Below, piece by piece: positions 49,236-57,039 of a stretch of 64,000 nucleotides of DNA (position 1 is the stretch's first letter; every line of letters starts with the position of its first letter). The translations under genes were made by a program, and so were the position numbers. The stretch is from CALWOS01 sp963595735 (GTDB taxonomy: Bacteria > Bacillota > Clostridia > Oscillospirales > Oscillospiraceae). Below the pieces are notes generated by a model. It had not been told where the DNA came from. It ran no database searches and was given only the letters and a program-made list of their open reading frames with translations. Location: the NCBI GenBank assembly GCA_963595735.1, contig CAVBJJ010000002.1, positions 1 through 64,000 on the forward strand, read 5' to 3'.

Positions 49236-50092
49236 GAAGCGCCCCCCTTTCCGCAGGCCAGAACCGCCTGCTCCAGCTGATCCATGGTATAGATTCCCTC
49301 CGGGAGCGCCAGCCCCGCTCGCCGCAGGCTGGCCGCCAGCGCCGTGGCGTGGGGCACATCCAGGTGCAGCGCCGTCAGCTCGGCATCCCGGGAAAAGACC
49401 TCCGCCGGGCTGCCGTCCATGACCAGCTTACCGCCGGAAAACACCAGCAGCCGATCCGCCAGCGCGGCGATCTCGTCCATATCGTGGGTGACCAGCAGAA
49501 TGGTCGCCCCGGTGGCCTTGTGGTAATCCCGGATGTTTTCCAGCACGCTGCGCCGGCTGGCGGGATCCAGCCCCGCCGTAGGCTCGTCCAGGATCAGCAC
49601 CTCCGGGCGCATGGCGATCACGCCGGCAATGGCCACCCGGCGCTTTTGGCCGCCGGAAAGCTCCAGCGGCGACTGCTGCATCAGTTCCTCCGGCACGCCG
49701 GCAAAGCGCGCGGCCTCCGCAACGGATTTTTCCACATCCTTTGCGCCAAGCCCCATGTTCCGGGGGCCAAAGGCAATGTCCCGCTCCACGGTTTCCTCAA
49801 ACAGCTGGTATTCCGGGTACTGAAACACCAGCCCGACCTTGAACCGCGCCGCCAGCGTGGCGCGCTTGGTCTCGTGAATATCCCGTCCGTCCAGAAGCAC
49901 CTGGCCGGAGGTGGGCTGCAGCAGCCCGTTCAAATGCTGAATAAAGGTGGATTTTCCGCTTCCGGTGTGTCCGATCACGCCGACCAGCTGTCCCGCCGGG
50001 ATGGTCAGATCCACATGATCCACCGCTGTTTTTTCAAATGGGGTTCCCTGGCCATAGGTATGGCACAGGGCGGAGACTTGAATTTCTGCCAT
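49229..50092 (-). CDS. ecfA2: ECF transporter ATPase EcfA2
   Basis: A 287-residue ABC ATPase. Walker A GHTGSGKST, Q-loop VFQYPEYQLFEETV, signature LSGGQKRRVAIAG, Walker B EVLILDEPTAGLDP, switch His in VTHDMDEIA. The LFEETV stretch is typical of EcfA2. It lies 18 nt downstream of ecfA1 and overlaps ecfT. Confidence 0.94.
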   Translation of the reverse strand: MAEIQVSALCHTYGQGTPFEKTAVDHVDLTIPAGQLVGVIGHTGSGKSTFIQHLNGLLQPTSGQVLLDGRDIHETKRATLAARFKVGLVFQYPEYQLFEETVERDIAFGPRNMGLGAKDVEKSVAEAARFAGVPEELMQQSPLELSGGQKRRVAIAGVIAMRPEVLILDEPTAGLDPASRRSVLENIRDYHKATGATILLVTHDMDEIAALADRLLVFSGGKLVMDGSPAEVFSRDAELTALHLDVPHATALAASLRRAGLALPEGIYTMDQLEQAVLACGKGGASC

Positions 50093-50110
50093 TGCGTTCC
50101 CGCTCCTTTT

Positions 50111-50941
50111 TTAATGTATTGCCTTACGGATCGCTTCGGCACAGGCCTCCGGAGACAGCGCATCCAGCGGCAGGGAAAATCCCTTTTGATTCAGCCGCCA
50201 CAGCAGCTCCGTGGTCGCCGGTACGGCAAGCCCATGCTCACGCAGCCGTTCCACCTGGCAGAACACCGCGGCCGGCGTGCCGTCCGCCACAACATTGCCC
50301 TCGGACATGACGATCAGGCGATCCGCGCCGATGACCTCATCCATGTGATGGGTGATCAGCACGATGGTAATGCCCGTTTTGCGCAGCTGCTCCATGGCCT
50401 CCAGTACCTCCCGCCGGCCGGCGGGATCCAGCATGGCGGTTGGTTCGTCCAGCACGATGCACTCCGGGTGCATGGCGATCACGCCGGCAATGGCCACCCG
50501 CTGCTTCTGACCGCCAGAGAGCATATGGGGGGCATGAAGCCGAAACTCATACATCCCCACCTGGCGCAGGGCGTCATCTACCCGGCGGCGGATCTCCTCC
50601 GGCTCTACCCCAAGGTTTTCCGGGGCAAAGGCCACATCGTCCTCCACCACATTGGCCACCATCTGGTTATCCGGGTTCTGGAACACCATGCCCACCGTGC
50701 GGCGCAGCTCCAGCAAGCCCGCCTCGTCCCGGGTGTCCCGGCCGTTGACCAGCACCCGGCCGTCCGTGGGCAGCAAAATGGCGTTCAAATGCTTGGCAAG
50801 GGTGGATTTTCCCGAGCCGTTATGTCCCAGCACCGCCACAAAGCTGCCCTTTTGGATCTCCAGGTTCACGCCGCAAAGGGCGTCCTGCCGGGCTTCCGGG
50901 TAGCGAAAACGGACATTTTCCAGTTTGATAAAGGCTTCCAT
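50111..50941 (-). CDS. ecfA1: ECF transporter ATPase EcfA1
   Basis: A 276-residue ABC ATPase. Start at the ATG at 50941 (MEAFIKLENVRFRYPE), 22 nt after the methyltransferase stop. Walker A GHNGSGKST, Q-loop VFQNPDNQMVANVV, signature LSGGQKQRVAIAG, Walker B CIVLDEPTAMLDP, switch THHMDE. The NPDNQ stretch is the EcfA1 hallmark. Forms a heterodimer with EcfA2. Confidence 0.95.
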   Translation of the reverse strand: MEAFIKLENVRFRYPEARQDALCGVNLEIQKGSFVAVLGHNGSGKSTLAKHLNAILLPTDGRVLVNGRDTRDEAGLLELRRTVGMVFQNPDNQMVANVVEDDVAFAPENLGVEPEEIRRRVDDALRQVGMYEFRLHAPHMLSGGQKQRVAIAGVIAMHPECIVLDEPTAMLDPAGRREVLEAMEQLRKTGITIVLITHHMDEVIGADRLIVMSEGNVVADGTPAAVFCQVERLREHGLAVPATTELLWRLNQKGFSLPLDALSPEACAEAIRKAIH

Positions 50942-50963
50942 CGGTTTTTCCTTTCCTTGCGCT

Positions 50964-51824
50964 TCAGCGCTCCCAGCGGCAGCTGACGCCGCAGGGCAGT
51001 GCCAGGCCATTGCATTCCACCGGCAGTCCCAGCTCCTGACTTTCCGCATGACCGCCAAAGCGCTTGGTAAAGACGCTTTCGGCAATATAGGTCAGGCTTG
51101 CCGGGGCAAGGCCGGTGGTGTAGGCATTGATGAGCACAAACAGCGGGGCGTCGCTGAGCACCTGGGTACACAGGCTGACAAAGGGCCAGAGCTTTTCCTC
51201 CAGCTTCCAGACCTCGCCGGAGGGGCCGCGCCCATAGCTGGGAGGATCCATGATGATCGCATCGTACTGTCTGCCCCGGCGGATCTCCCGCTCCACGAAC
51301 TTCACGCAGTCATCCACGATCCAGCGGATGGGTCTGTCCGCCACGCCGGAGGAAACGGCGTTGTCCTTTGCCCAGGCGACCATGCCCTTGGCCGCGTCCA
51401 CATGGCAGACACTCGCTCCCGCCTTGGCCGCAGCCACCGTGGCCGCGCCGGTATAGGCAAACAGATTCAGCACCCGAATAGGGCGCCCCGCATTGCGGAT
51501 CTTGGCCATGGCCCAATCCCAGTTTGCCGCCTGCTCCGGAAACACGCCTGTGTGCTTGAAGTTCATCGGGCGCACATTAAAGCACAGCTCCTTATAACGC
51601 AGCTGCCATGCCTCCGGCAGACGGCGTTTTTCCCAGCCGCCGCCGCCCTTGTCGCTGCGGTGATATCGGGCGTCAAAGCGCTTCCAGCGGGGATCGCTGC
51701 GGGGCGTGTCCCAAATCGCCTGGGGATCCGGGCGCACCAGAATGTGCTCTCCCCAACGCTCCAGCTTTTCGCCCCGGGAGCAATCCAGCAGGGCATAATC
51801 CTTCCAATCACTTGCCAGCCACAT
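50964..51824 (-). CDS. Class I SAM-dependent RNA-type methyltransferase
   Basis: A 286-residue enzyme from the ATG at 51824 (a TTG at 51848 is a weaker alternative). The central NLFAYTGAATVAAAKAGASV motif I, DAAKGMVAWAKDNA and IMDPPSYGRG are those of the RlmI/RlmK-type 23S rRNA methyltransferase group. The N-terminal part lacks a full PUA domain, so the exact target is uncertain. It is the promoter-proximal gene of the ecfA1-ecfA2-ecfT-truA operon, 22 nt before ecfA1. Confidence 0.8.
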   Translation of the reverse strand: MWLASDWKDYALLDCSRGEKLERWGEHILVRPDPQAIWDTPRSDPRWKRFDARYHRSDKGGGGWEKRRLPEAWQLRYKELCFNVRPMNFKHTGVFPEQAANWDWAMAKIRNAGRPIRVLNLFAYTGAATVAAAKAGASVCHVDAAKGMVAWAKDNAVSSGVADRPIRWIVDDCVKFVEREIRRGRQYDAIIMDPPSYGRGPSGEVWKLEEKLWPFVSLCTQVLSDAPLFVLINAYTTGLAPASLTYIAESVFTKRFGGHAESQELGLPVECNGLALPCGVSCRWER

Positions 51825-51904
51825 ATGTCCAAAACCGCCTTTTGTCAAAATCCGGAACCCGTCCGGTATCTGTGTTTTTCAGCAAAATCTTCTTTAACTG
51901 ATTT

Positions 51905-51933
51905 AGTATATCATTCTCTATTCCGCTTGTCAA
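51905..51933 (-). promoter_or_regulatory. Promoter of the methyltransferase-ecf-truA operon, -35 inside a repeat
   Basis: Minus strand -35 TTGACA (51928-51933), 17-nt spacer, -10 TATACT (51905-51910). The TTGACA is part of the CTTGTCAAAAAAG terminus of the dispersed repeat copy 5, so the repeat supplies half the promoter. Confidence 0.7.
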
Positions 51934-52188
51934 AAAAGTCCTTGACTTTTTTGACTTTGCGCATTCCGCCGAGTACTTTGGCGCTGCCAAAATACTATGG
52001 GAAAGCCCAGAGAGGGCTTTCCACCGGCCGCCTGTTTTTCGACAGTCTTGCCTCTCCCGCTGGGAGAGGTGGCTGCGCGCAGCGAAGACGGAGAGGGTAA
52101 ACATTGAAGCCCCCGTGGGATTGATTGCCTGCAAAACCCTCTCAGTCGCCTGCGGCGGCGACAGTTCTCCCACGGGGAGAGCCAAGTT
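51926..52188. repeat. Dispersed intergenic repeat, copy 5
   Basis: It begins CTTGTCAAAAAAGTCCTTGA like copy 1, continues with CCGCCGAGTACTTTGG and CCCAGAGAGGGCTTTCC, skips to GCCTGTTTTTCGACAG, then GCCTCTCCCGCTGGGAGAGG with CGCAGCGAAGACGGAGAGGG and CCCTCTCAGTCGCCTGCGG ending GGGGAGAGCC. It lies between the two divergent units methyltransferase-ecf-truA and the SGNH lipoprotein gene; the 477-nt gap holds no gene. Confidence 0.65.
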
Positions 52189-52215
52189 CGCATGGAGAAG
52201 TCAGTCAAGTTTTTC

Positions 52216-52244
52216 TTGTATCCTACAGCCCCATGGCGTATACT
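52216..52244 (+). promoter_or_regulatory. Promoter of the SGNH lipoprotein gene
   Basis: -35 TTGTAT (52216-52221), 17-nt spacer, -10 TATACT (52239-52244). GAGGTG precedes the ATG at 52302. Confidence 0.6.
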
Positions 52245-52301
52245 GGCAGCAGCATATTGCATATATCTATTGTATATCAGTACAAAAACGAGGTGTTTTT
52301 C

Positions 52302-53105
52302 ATGAGACGATCCCGAACCGCCGCCGCAGCCTGCGCCATCGTCGCGGCCGGCCTGCTGCTGGCCGGATGCAGCACCAAGTCCGGCATTCCCGCAGCCACA
52401 ACGCCCTCTGTCACGCCCCAGGTCACCCCTGCCGCGCCCACGCTGGAAGCGGAGCCGACTCCAACTCCCACGCCGACCCCCACGCCCACACCGGAGCCGC
52501 TGGCAAGCGCCCTGAGTGAAACGCCTATCTGCGGTCTGGTCCCCGCCCAAAGCACCCCCGCCGGGGATGACTTTTTCGCCGACGCGGCATTTCTGGGCAA
52601 CTCTCTGGTGGACGGCCTGCACGCCTACGGCAATCTGCCCGGCGACTTTTTCGCCTCCACCAGCATGACAGTGCTGGGCGCTGGTTCTCTGGTGGATCAA
52701 ATGCCCGCCGGCAAATACGGCAAGGTCTATATCCTGCTGGGTATCAATGAGATCGGCTTTGACGCGGCGTATTTCTGCCAGCAATACGCCCTGCTGCTGG
52801 ATCGGATCCAGGCCTCCCAGCCCACGGCGGATATTTACATCATGTCCCTGACGCCGGTCACGGCGGCCAAATCCGCCGGCGGCACCTTTACGATGGAGCG
52901 CATTTCCGCCTATAATCAGGCGCTGCTCCAGTTGGCGGAAAGCCGCGGCATCTGGTACATCGACCTGGTCACGCCAATGGTGGACAGCACGGGATTTTTG
53001 CCGGACGCCGCCTCCACAGACGGTGTGCATTTCACTGTGGATGAATACGCCGTTTGGGCAAATGCCCTGCGCAGCTGCTATATCCCCAGCACCTCTGTTA
53101 ACTAA
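52302..53105 (+). CDS. SGNH/GDSL-family hydrolase lipoprotein
   Basis: A 267-residue exported protein. Signal and lipobox: AAAACAIVAAGLLLAGC. A Pro-Thr linker (PTPTPTPTPTPTPEP, about 50-65) holds the catalytic domain away from the membrane. SGNH blocks are visible: GNSLVDGL (Ser), the glycine-rich VLGAGSL region, LGINEIGF (Asn) and DGVHFTVDEY (Asp, His). Such enzymes remove acetyl or other esters from wall polysaccharides or other surface sugars. It stands alone with its own promoter and a bidirectional terminator. Confidence 0.85.
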   Translation: MRRSRTAAAACAIVAAGLLLAGCSTKSGIPAATTPSVTPQVTPAAPTLEAEPTPTPTPTPTPTPEPLASALSETPICGLVPAQSTPAGDDFFADAAFLGNSLVDGLHAYGNLPGDFFASTSMTVLGAGSLVDQMPAGKYGKVYILLGINEIGFDAAYFCQQYALLLDRIQASQPTADIYIMSLTPVTAAKSAGGTFTMERISAYNQALLQLAESRGIWYIDLVTPMVDSTGFLPDAASTDGVHFTVDEYAVWANALRSCYIPSTSVN

Positions 53106-53114
53106 GTTTGTATG

Positions 53115-53144
53115 AAAAAAGCACCCCTCACGGGGTGCTTTTTT
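53115..53144. terminator. Bidirectional terminator
   Basis: AAAAAAGCACCCC (53115-53127) and GGGGTGCTTTTTT (53132-53144) form a perfect hairpin with T-runs on both strands, serving the convergent SGNH and binding-protein genes. Confidence 0.92.
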
Positions 53145-53944
53145 CAGCTTGTTTTGGCTTGGAATGCCACACTGTCTACCACGATGCCCGCGCATTTGCC
53201 CGCATCCAGCGCCGCAAAGCACTCCTGGGTTCCCGGCAGAAGCAGCAGCTTCTGCACCGTACCCATCAGCTTCTCGTCGGCCTTGACCACGGCCTTTGCC
53301 GCGCCGTTTTCCGGCACGCCAAGAGGCTGCCCTTTCAGCGCCCGGCGGCCATCGCCCTTCTTCACCACAAGGAGCACACTGTTGCTGAGGTAGCTTGGCC
53401 CCACATCCAGCGTTTTTCCGGTGCTTTCCGCATCAAAACTCATGCCACCCCAGGCCACATCCACATTGCCGGCGTTCAACTCTGTAACGGCCTCCGCCTC
53501 GTCGATGGGCTGGAATTGCAGCGCCCAGTCCAGCTCCTCGCAGACCCGCTGCGCCAGCTCCACATCAAAGCCGGCATAGCTTTTGCCGTCCTGATAGCTC
53601 ATGGGATACGCTCCGGCGTCCAGCCCCATGATCAGCGTCCGGGTGGGGATGTCCTTGAATTCGTCCAGCGCCTTTTCATCCGCTGTGAATTGCGTTTCGT
53701 CCGCTCCGAAATATTTCAGCGCCAGCTCATGGGTCACGCCCCGCGCCGCCAGCACAGAGATCGCCGCTTGGATATACTGTCCCGCCACATCGCCTTTTCG
53801 GCAGGCGATGGCATATTCCTCCTCCCGGAGGGTCTCCAGGATTTTATAGCCCCCCTGGCTTTTTCCGCAGCCGGACAGCACGCCCAGCAGCAGCGCCGCC
53901 AGCAGCAAGAGCGCCGCCGGCTTTTTGCAAACGCTTTTTTTCAT
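53144..53944 (-). CDS. Amino-acid-type substrate-binding lipoprotein with permuted domain order
   Basis: A 266-residue lipoprotein (lipid Cys26 in GVLSGC). It belongs to the SBP_bac_3 amino-acid binding family, but the order is rearranged. Residues about 33-80 (YKILETLREEEYAIACRKGD, then AISVLAARGVTHELALKYFG) are the segment normally at the C-terminus. Residues about 101-266 (TRTLIMGLDAGAYPMSYQDG, SYAGFDVELAQRVCEELDW, VDVAWGGMSF) are the normal N-terminal part, ending at GKCAGIVVDSVAFQAK where the missing tail should follow. It lies 112 nt beyond the ABC ATPase gene with its own promoter and hairpin. Ligand probably polar amino acid, unproven. Confidence 0.8.
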   Translation of the reverse strand: MKKSVCKKPAALLLLAALLLGVLSGCGKSQGGYKILETLREEEYAIACRKGDVAGQYIQAAISVLAARGVTHELALKYFGADETQFTADEKALDEFKDIPTRTLIMGLDAGAYPMSYQDGKSYAGFDVELAQRVCEELDWALQFQPIDEAEAVTELNAGNVDVAWGGMSFDAESTGKTLDVGPSYLSNSVLLVVKKGDGRRALKGQPLGVPENGAAKAVVKADEKLMGTVQKLLLLPGTQECFAALDAGKCAGIVVDSVAFQAKTS

Positions 53945-53974
53945 ATGGCAACTCCATTAACAACAAATTACACC

Positions 53975-54009
53975 AAAAATCACCACCCTTACAGACGGGT
54001 GGTGATTTT
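53975..54009 (-). terminator. Terminator between the ABC ATPase and permuted binding-protein genes
   Basis: On the minus strand AAAATCACCACCC (54009-53997) pairs with GGGTGGTGATTTT (53988-53976), followed by TTGG. It is only about 30 nt before the next gene's start. Confidence 0.8.
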
Positions 54010-54038
54010 AGAATAATATATTCCGACAAAAAAATCAA
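54010..54038 (-). promoter_or_regulatory. Promoter of the permuted binding-protein gene
   Basis: Minus strand -35 TTGATT (54033-54038), 17-nt spacer, -10 TATTCT (54010-54015). Its start site would fall within the 5' arm of the terminator hairpin. Confidence 0.6.
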
Positions 54039-54056
54039 TTACCAAAGCGTGAATTT

Positions 54057-54848
54057 TTAATCCGCGCTGCGGGAAAGGAACTGTCGGGTGCGCTCCTCCT
54101 TCGGGTTGCCGAAAACCTCCTCCGGCGTACCGCGCTCCAGGATCACGCCCCGATCCATAAACAGAACCTGATTGGACACATCCCGGGCAAACTGCATTTC
54201 GTGGGTGACGATGATCATGGTGGTGTGCTGGTCGGCCAGTCCCCGGATCACCCGCAGCACCTCGCCGGTCAGCTCCGGGTCCAGCGCAGAGGTCGGCTCG
54301 TCAAAGCAGAGGATATCCGGCGCCAGCGCCAACGCCCGGGCGATGGCCACACGCTGCTGCTGTCCGCCGGAAAGCTGGTGGGGGTGATAGTCCAACCGGG
54401 TGGAAAGACCCATGCGTCCCAGCAGCTCCCGGGCGTTCTGGTCGATCTCCTCCAGGATCTGCTTGCGGTTCTGGCGGAAATCCGGCCGCTCCTGCGCCAG
54501 CAGCTCCGGCGCAAGCTTGACATTGCCCAGGGCGCTGTACTGGGGGAACAGGTTGAAGTTCTGGAACACCATGCCGAAATGCAGGCGCTTTCTGCGCAGC
54601 TCCTTGTCACTGACCGTGTGGGGGTCGGCCGCATCAAACACCGTTTCTCCATTGACGGAGATGGTGCCGCCGTTGGGGCGCTCCAGAAAGTTCAGACAGC
54701 GCAGCAGGGTCGTCTTGCCGCTGCCGGAGGAGCCAATGACGGAAATGACCTGCCCCTGATCCAGAGAGAAGTTGATGTCCTTGAGCACTTCCAGCTTATC
54801 AAAGCTCTTTTGTAAATTGCAAACTTCCAAAACAGACATATCTGCCAC
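54057..54848 (-). CDS. Polar amino-acid ABC transporter ATPase
   Basis: A 263-residue ABC ATPase of the GlnQ/HisP group: Walker A GSSGSGKTT, Q-loop GMVFQNFNLFPQYSALGNVK, signature LSGGQQQRVAIARAL, Walker B DILCFDEPTSALDP, switch VTHEMQFARDVS. It energises uptake through the adjacent permease. Start at 54848, 4 nt after the permease stop, so the two are tightly coupled. Confidence 0.94.
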   Translation of the reverse strand: MADMSVLEVCNLQKSFDKLEVLKDINFSLDQGQVISVIGSSGSGKTTLLRCLNFLERPNGGTISVNGETVFDAADPHTVSDKELRRKRLHFGMVFQNFNLFPQYSALGNVKLAPELLAQERPDFRQNRKQILEEIDQNARELLGRMGLSTRLDYHPHQLSGGQQQRVAIARALALAPDILCFDEPTSALDPELTGEVLRVIRGLADQHTTMIIVTHEMQFARDVSNQVLFMDRGVILERGTPEEVFGNPKEERTRQFLSRSAD

Positions 54849-54852
54849 CTCC

Positions 54853-55623
54853 TTACGCGCGGAAATAGTCCAGCTTTTTCTCGATCCGTCCCAGCAGGAT
54901 GGTGAGAATGCCGGTGAACACCAAATAGTAGATGCCGGTAAAGAACAGCGGCCAGATCTCGCCGGAGATTCCCTGAGAGCCTTTCATAAAGGCCTGTCCC
55001 GCCCAGATCAGCTCCTGCAGCGCAATGATCCGCGCTAGAGAGGTGTCCTTGACCAGGGTGATGCACTCGTTGCCCATGGGCGGCACGATACGCTTGATCA
55101 TCTGCAGCAGGGTGATCTTGAAAAAGATCTGCCGCTTGGTCATGCCCAGCACCTGGCCGGCCTCCTGCTGTCCCTTGGGGATGCCCTGGATGCCGCCGCG
55201 GTAAATTTCCGAAAAATAGCAGGCATAATTGATGATAAAGGCCACCACATTGGCAAGGAAGCGGCCGCTTTCTCCACCGCCCCAGATGGGATTTTTCCAC
55301 ACCAGCCCGGGGAAAAAGTAGATGATCAAAATCTGAAGCATCAGAGGCGTGCCCCGGAAGATCCAGACGATTACCTTTACGATCAGGGAAATGGGACGAA
55401 AGCCCAGCATAAACCGGGTCAGGCGATCCTGCGCCCCTACCTGCTGCGCCCGGCGCATACCCATGCGCTGCAGGGGCGCCCACTGGCTCATGGAACCGAA
55501 TGAGATCAGCAGACCCAGCGGCAGCGCCCCCACCAGCGTCAGGGCAAACAGCTTCAGCGTCTGCAAAAAGCCAATATTCAGAGAGTGAATTACGGTCGGA
55601 GCCTGCTGGAGGAAATGTTCCAT
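54853..55623 (-). CDS. Polar amino-acid ABC transporter permease
   Basis: A 256-residue His/Glu/Gln/Arg-type permease. Segments include LNIGFLQTLKLFALTLVGAL, FRGTPLMLQILIIYFFPGL and the coupling EAGQVLGMTKRQIFFKITLL, followed by LVKDTSLARIIALQEL. An insert of basic residues (about 55-75, MGMRRAQQVGAQDRLTR) lies in a cytoplasmic loop. It probably works as a homodimer with the ATPase downstream. It is separated from the canonical binding-protein gene by a 218-nt hairpin-rich gap. Confidence 0.92.
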   Translation of the reverse strand: MEHFLQQAPTVIHSLNIGFLQTLKLFALTLVGALPLGLLISFGSMSQWAPLQRMGMRRAQQVGAQDRLTRFMLGFRPISLIVKVIVWIFRGTPLMLQILIIYFFPGLVWKNPIWGGGESGRFLANVVAFIINYACYFSEIYRGGIQGIPKGQQEAGQVLGMTKRQIFFKITLLQMIKRIVPPMGNECITLVKDTSLARIIALQELIWAGQAFMKGSQGISGEIWPLFFTGIYYLVFTGILTILLGRIEKKLDYFRA

Positions 55624-55744
55624 ACGGTCAAGCCGCCTCCTTTATTCTACCTATTTATAATACATAACATTGAAAATTCAAAATCCCGCAAAAACAATTT
55701 GCGCAGCGGCGGGGAACCGGCAAAGCCGAACGCCCCGCGTCTTT

Positions 55745-55813
55745 CTCCGTTTTTTTACACCGCCCAGCTACCTGGACAGTGTAAAAAAACGGAGGGCGCG
55801 CTTGCCCTCCGTT
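55745..55813 (-). terminator. Nested, mutually exclusive hairpins between binding protein and permease
   Basis: AACGGAGGGC (55788-55797) and GCCCTCCGTT (55804-55813) form a stem followed on the minus strand by TTTTTTT, an intrinsic terminator. A second perfect 16-bp inverted repeat uses the terminator arm and U-tract: CTCCGTTTTTTTACAC (55745-55760) with GTGTAAAAAAACGGAG (55779-55794). The terminator probably reduces permease/ATPase relative to binding-protein message; the second structure may adjust or stabilise that. Confidence 0.8.
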
Positions 55814-55841
55814 TCGGAAATCCTGTTCGGCAAACAGAGGT

Positions 55842-56693
55842 TTACTGGGCGATCAGTGCAGCCTGCACATGATAGGTGTCGGCCAGCTCCTCCATGGTGC
55901 CATCGGCATAGGCGTTGGCGAAGAACTCGTTGATCTTCTCCACCAGGTCGCTGCCCTTGCGGAAGCCGACGCCATACTCCTCGCTGTTGAGGCTGACGGT
56001 GTAGGTCAGCTGGCTGTAGCCGGTACCCTCGCCCACCATGGCGGCGGCCATCAGAGCGTCGATCACAGCGGCATCAGAGGTGCCGGCGGCAACCTCCATC
56101 AGGGCATCGGACTGAGCCTTCACCGGGGTGCAGGAGTAGCCCAGGGCGTTGACCTCGGCCTCACCGGCGGAGCCGGACTCCACGGCAAAATTCAACTCGG
56201 CGCAATCCTCCACGCTCTGGTACTGATCCGCCTTATCCGCGGGAACCACGACCACTTGGGCGTTGTTGCAGTAGGCATTGGAGCAGTCCATGGAGCTGGT
56301 GACCTCACTGGTGAGGGTCATACCGTTCCAGACGCAGTCGATGGTCTTGCCATCCAGCTCCAGGATCTTGTTGTCCCAGTCGATCTCCACGATCTCCAGT
56401 TCCACGCCCAGGCTCTCGGCAAAGGCGCGTGCCAGGTCGGCGTCAAAGCCGATCCAGTCGCCGTTGTCGTCTCTGTAGTCCATGGGCTCGAAGTCGGTAA
56501 CGCCGACGACCAGGGTGCCCTTGTTCTGGACATAGGCCAGGTCGGACTCGGTCATGGCGGGGCTGGGAGTGGCGGTGGTGTCGCCGGAGTTGGCCGGCGC
56601 GGGGGCAGCGGTCTGCGTGGTGGTCTTGCTGCCGCAGGCCGCCAGGCTCAGCACCATGCACAGTGCCAGAGCCAGAGCGATGATCTTTTTCAT
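55842..56693 (-). CDS. Amino-acid ABC transporter substrate-binding lipoprotein
   Basis: A 283-residue lipoprotein starting at the ATG at 56693 (GGAG upstream). Signal MKKIIALALALCMVLSLAAC gives lipid Cys20; a Thr/Ala/Pro linker follows. The SBP_bac_3 domain has the usual order: TLVVGVTDFEPMDYRDDNGD, GFDADLARAFAESLGVELEI, IDCVWNGMTL at the N-terminal side, and EEYGVGFRKGSDLVEKINEF with ADGTMEELADTYH at the C-terminus. It captures an amino acid outside and delivers it to the permease downstream. It is the reference against which the permuted paralogue is seen. Confidence 0.94.
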   Translation of the reverse strand: MKKIIALALALCMVLSLAACGSKTTTQTAAPAPANSGDTTATPSPAMTESDLAYVQNKGTLVVGVTDFEPMDYRDDNGDWIGFDADLARAFAESLGVELEIVEIDWDNKILELDGKTIDCVWNGMTLTSEVTSSMDCSNAYCNNAQVVVVPADKADQYQSVEDCAELNFAVESGSAGEAEVNALGYSCTPVKAQSDALMEVAAGTSDAAVIDALMAAAMVGEGTGYSQLTYTVSLNSEEYGVGFRKGSDLVEKINEFFANAYADGTMEELADTYHVQAALIAQ

Positions 56694-56771
56694 GTTTGTC
56701 TTCTCCTTTGTTCTCATTTTTGACTGCTGTTTCCTTTCTGTCCACAGGGGCGCAGAAAAGGTCACTACACT

Positions 56772-56799
56772 ATAATAACACATTAGCGGAATAAAGCAA
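56772..56799 (-). promoter_or_regulatory. Promoter of the amino-acid ABC operon
   Basis: Minus strand -35 TTGCTT (56794-56799), 16-nt spacer, -10 TATTAT (56772-56777). The leader is about 75 nt. The rest of the 431-nt gap to carA is AT-rich and shows no gene. Confidence 0.55.
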
Positions 56800-57039
56800 T
56801 TAGTATATTCACCGAATTCCATCCACTTTCCTCTGTGAAATATATACAGTCCGGTGCATTGCAGCGCGCCAAAACGCAAAAGTCCGCCACCTGTGTCCCG
56901 CCAACAAGTCGGGATACCATATTAAATATAGTACGCTCTTTCTGCACGCACTTCGGCAAAAACGCCAAATCTTCCTCGCCTGCTCCGTGGATTTTGCCGA
57001 TTCTGAAAAATCGGTCGCAGCCGGTAAATTGCGCTTGAC

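Noticed and set aside
52125..52301. Longer N-terminal extension of the SGNH lipoprotein
   Set aside because: The extension is translated from the intergenic repeat; the signal peptide and GAGGTG site support the ATG at 52302.
55842..56693. Permutation in the canonical amino-acid binding protein as well
   Set aside because: Its segments follow the normal family order, so only the 53144-53944 protein is rearranged.
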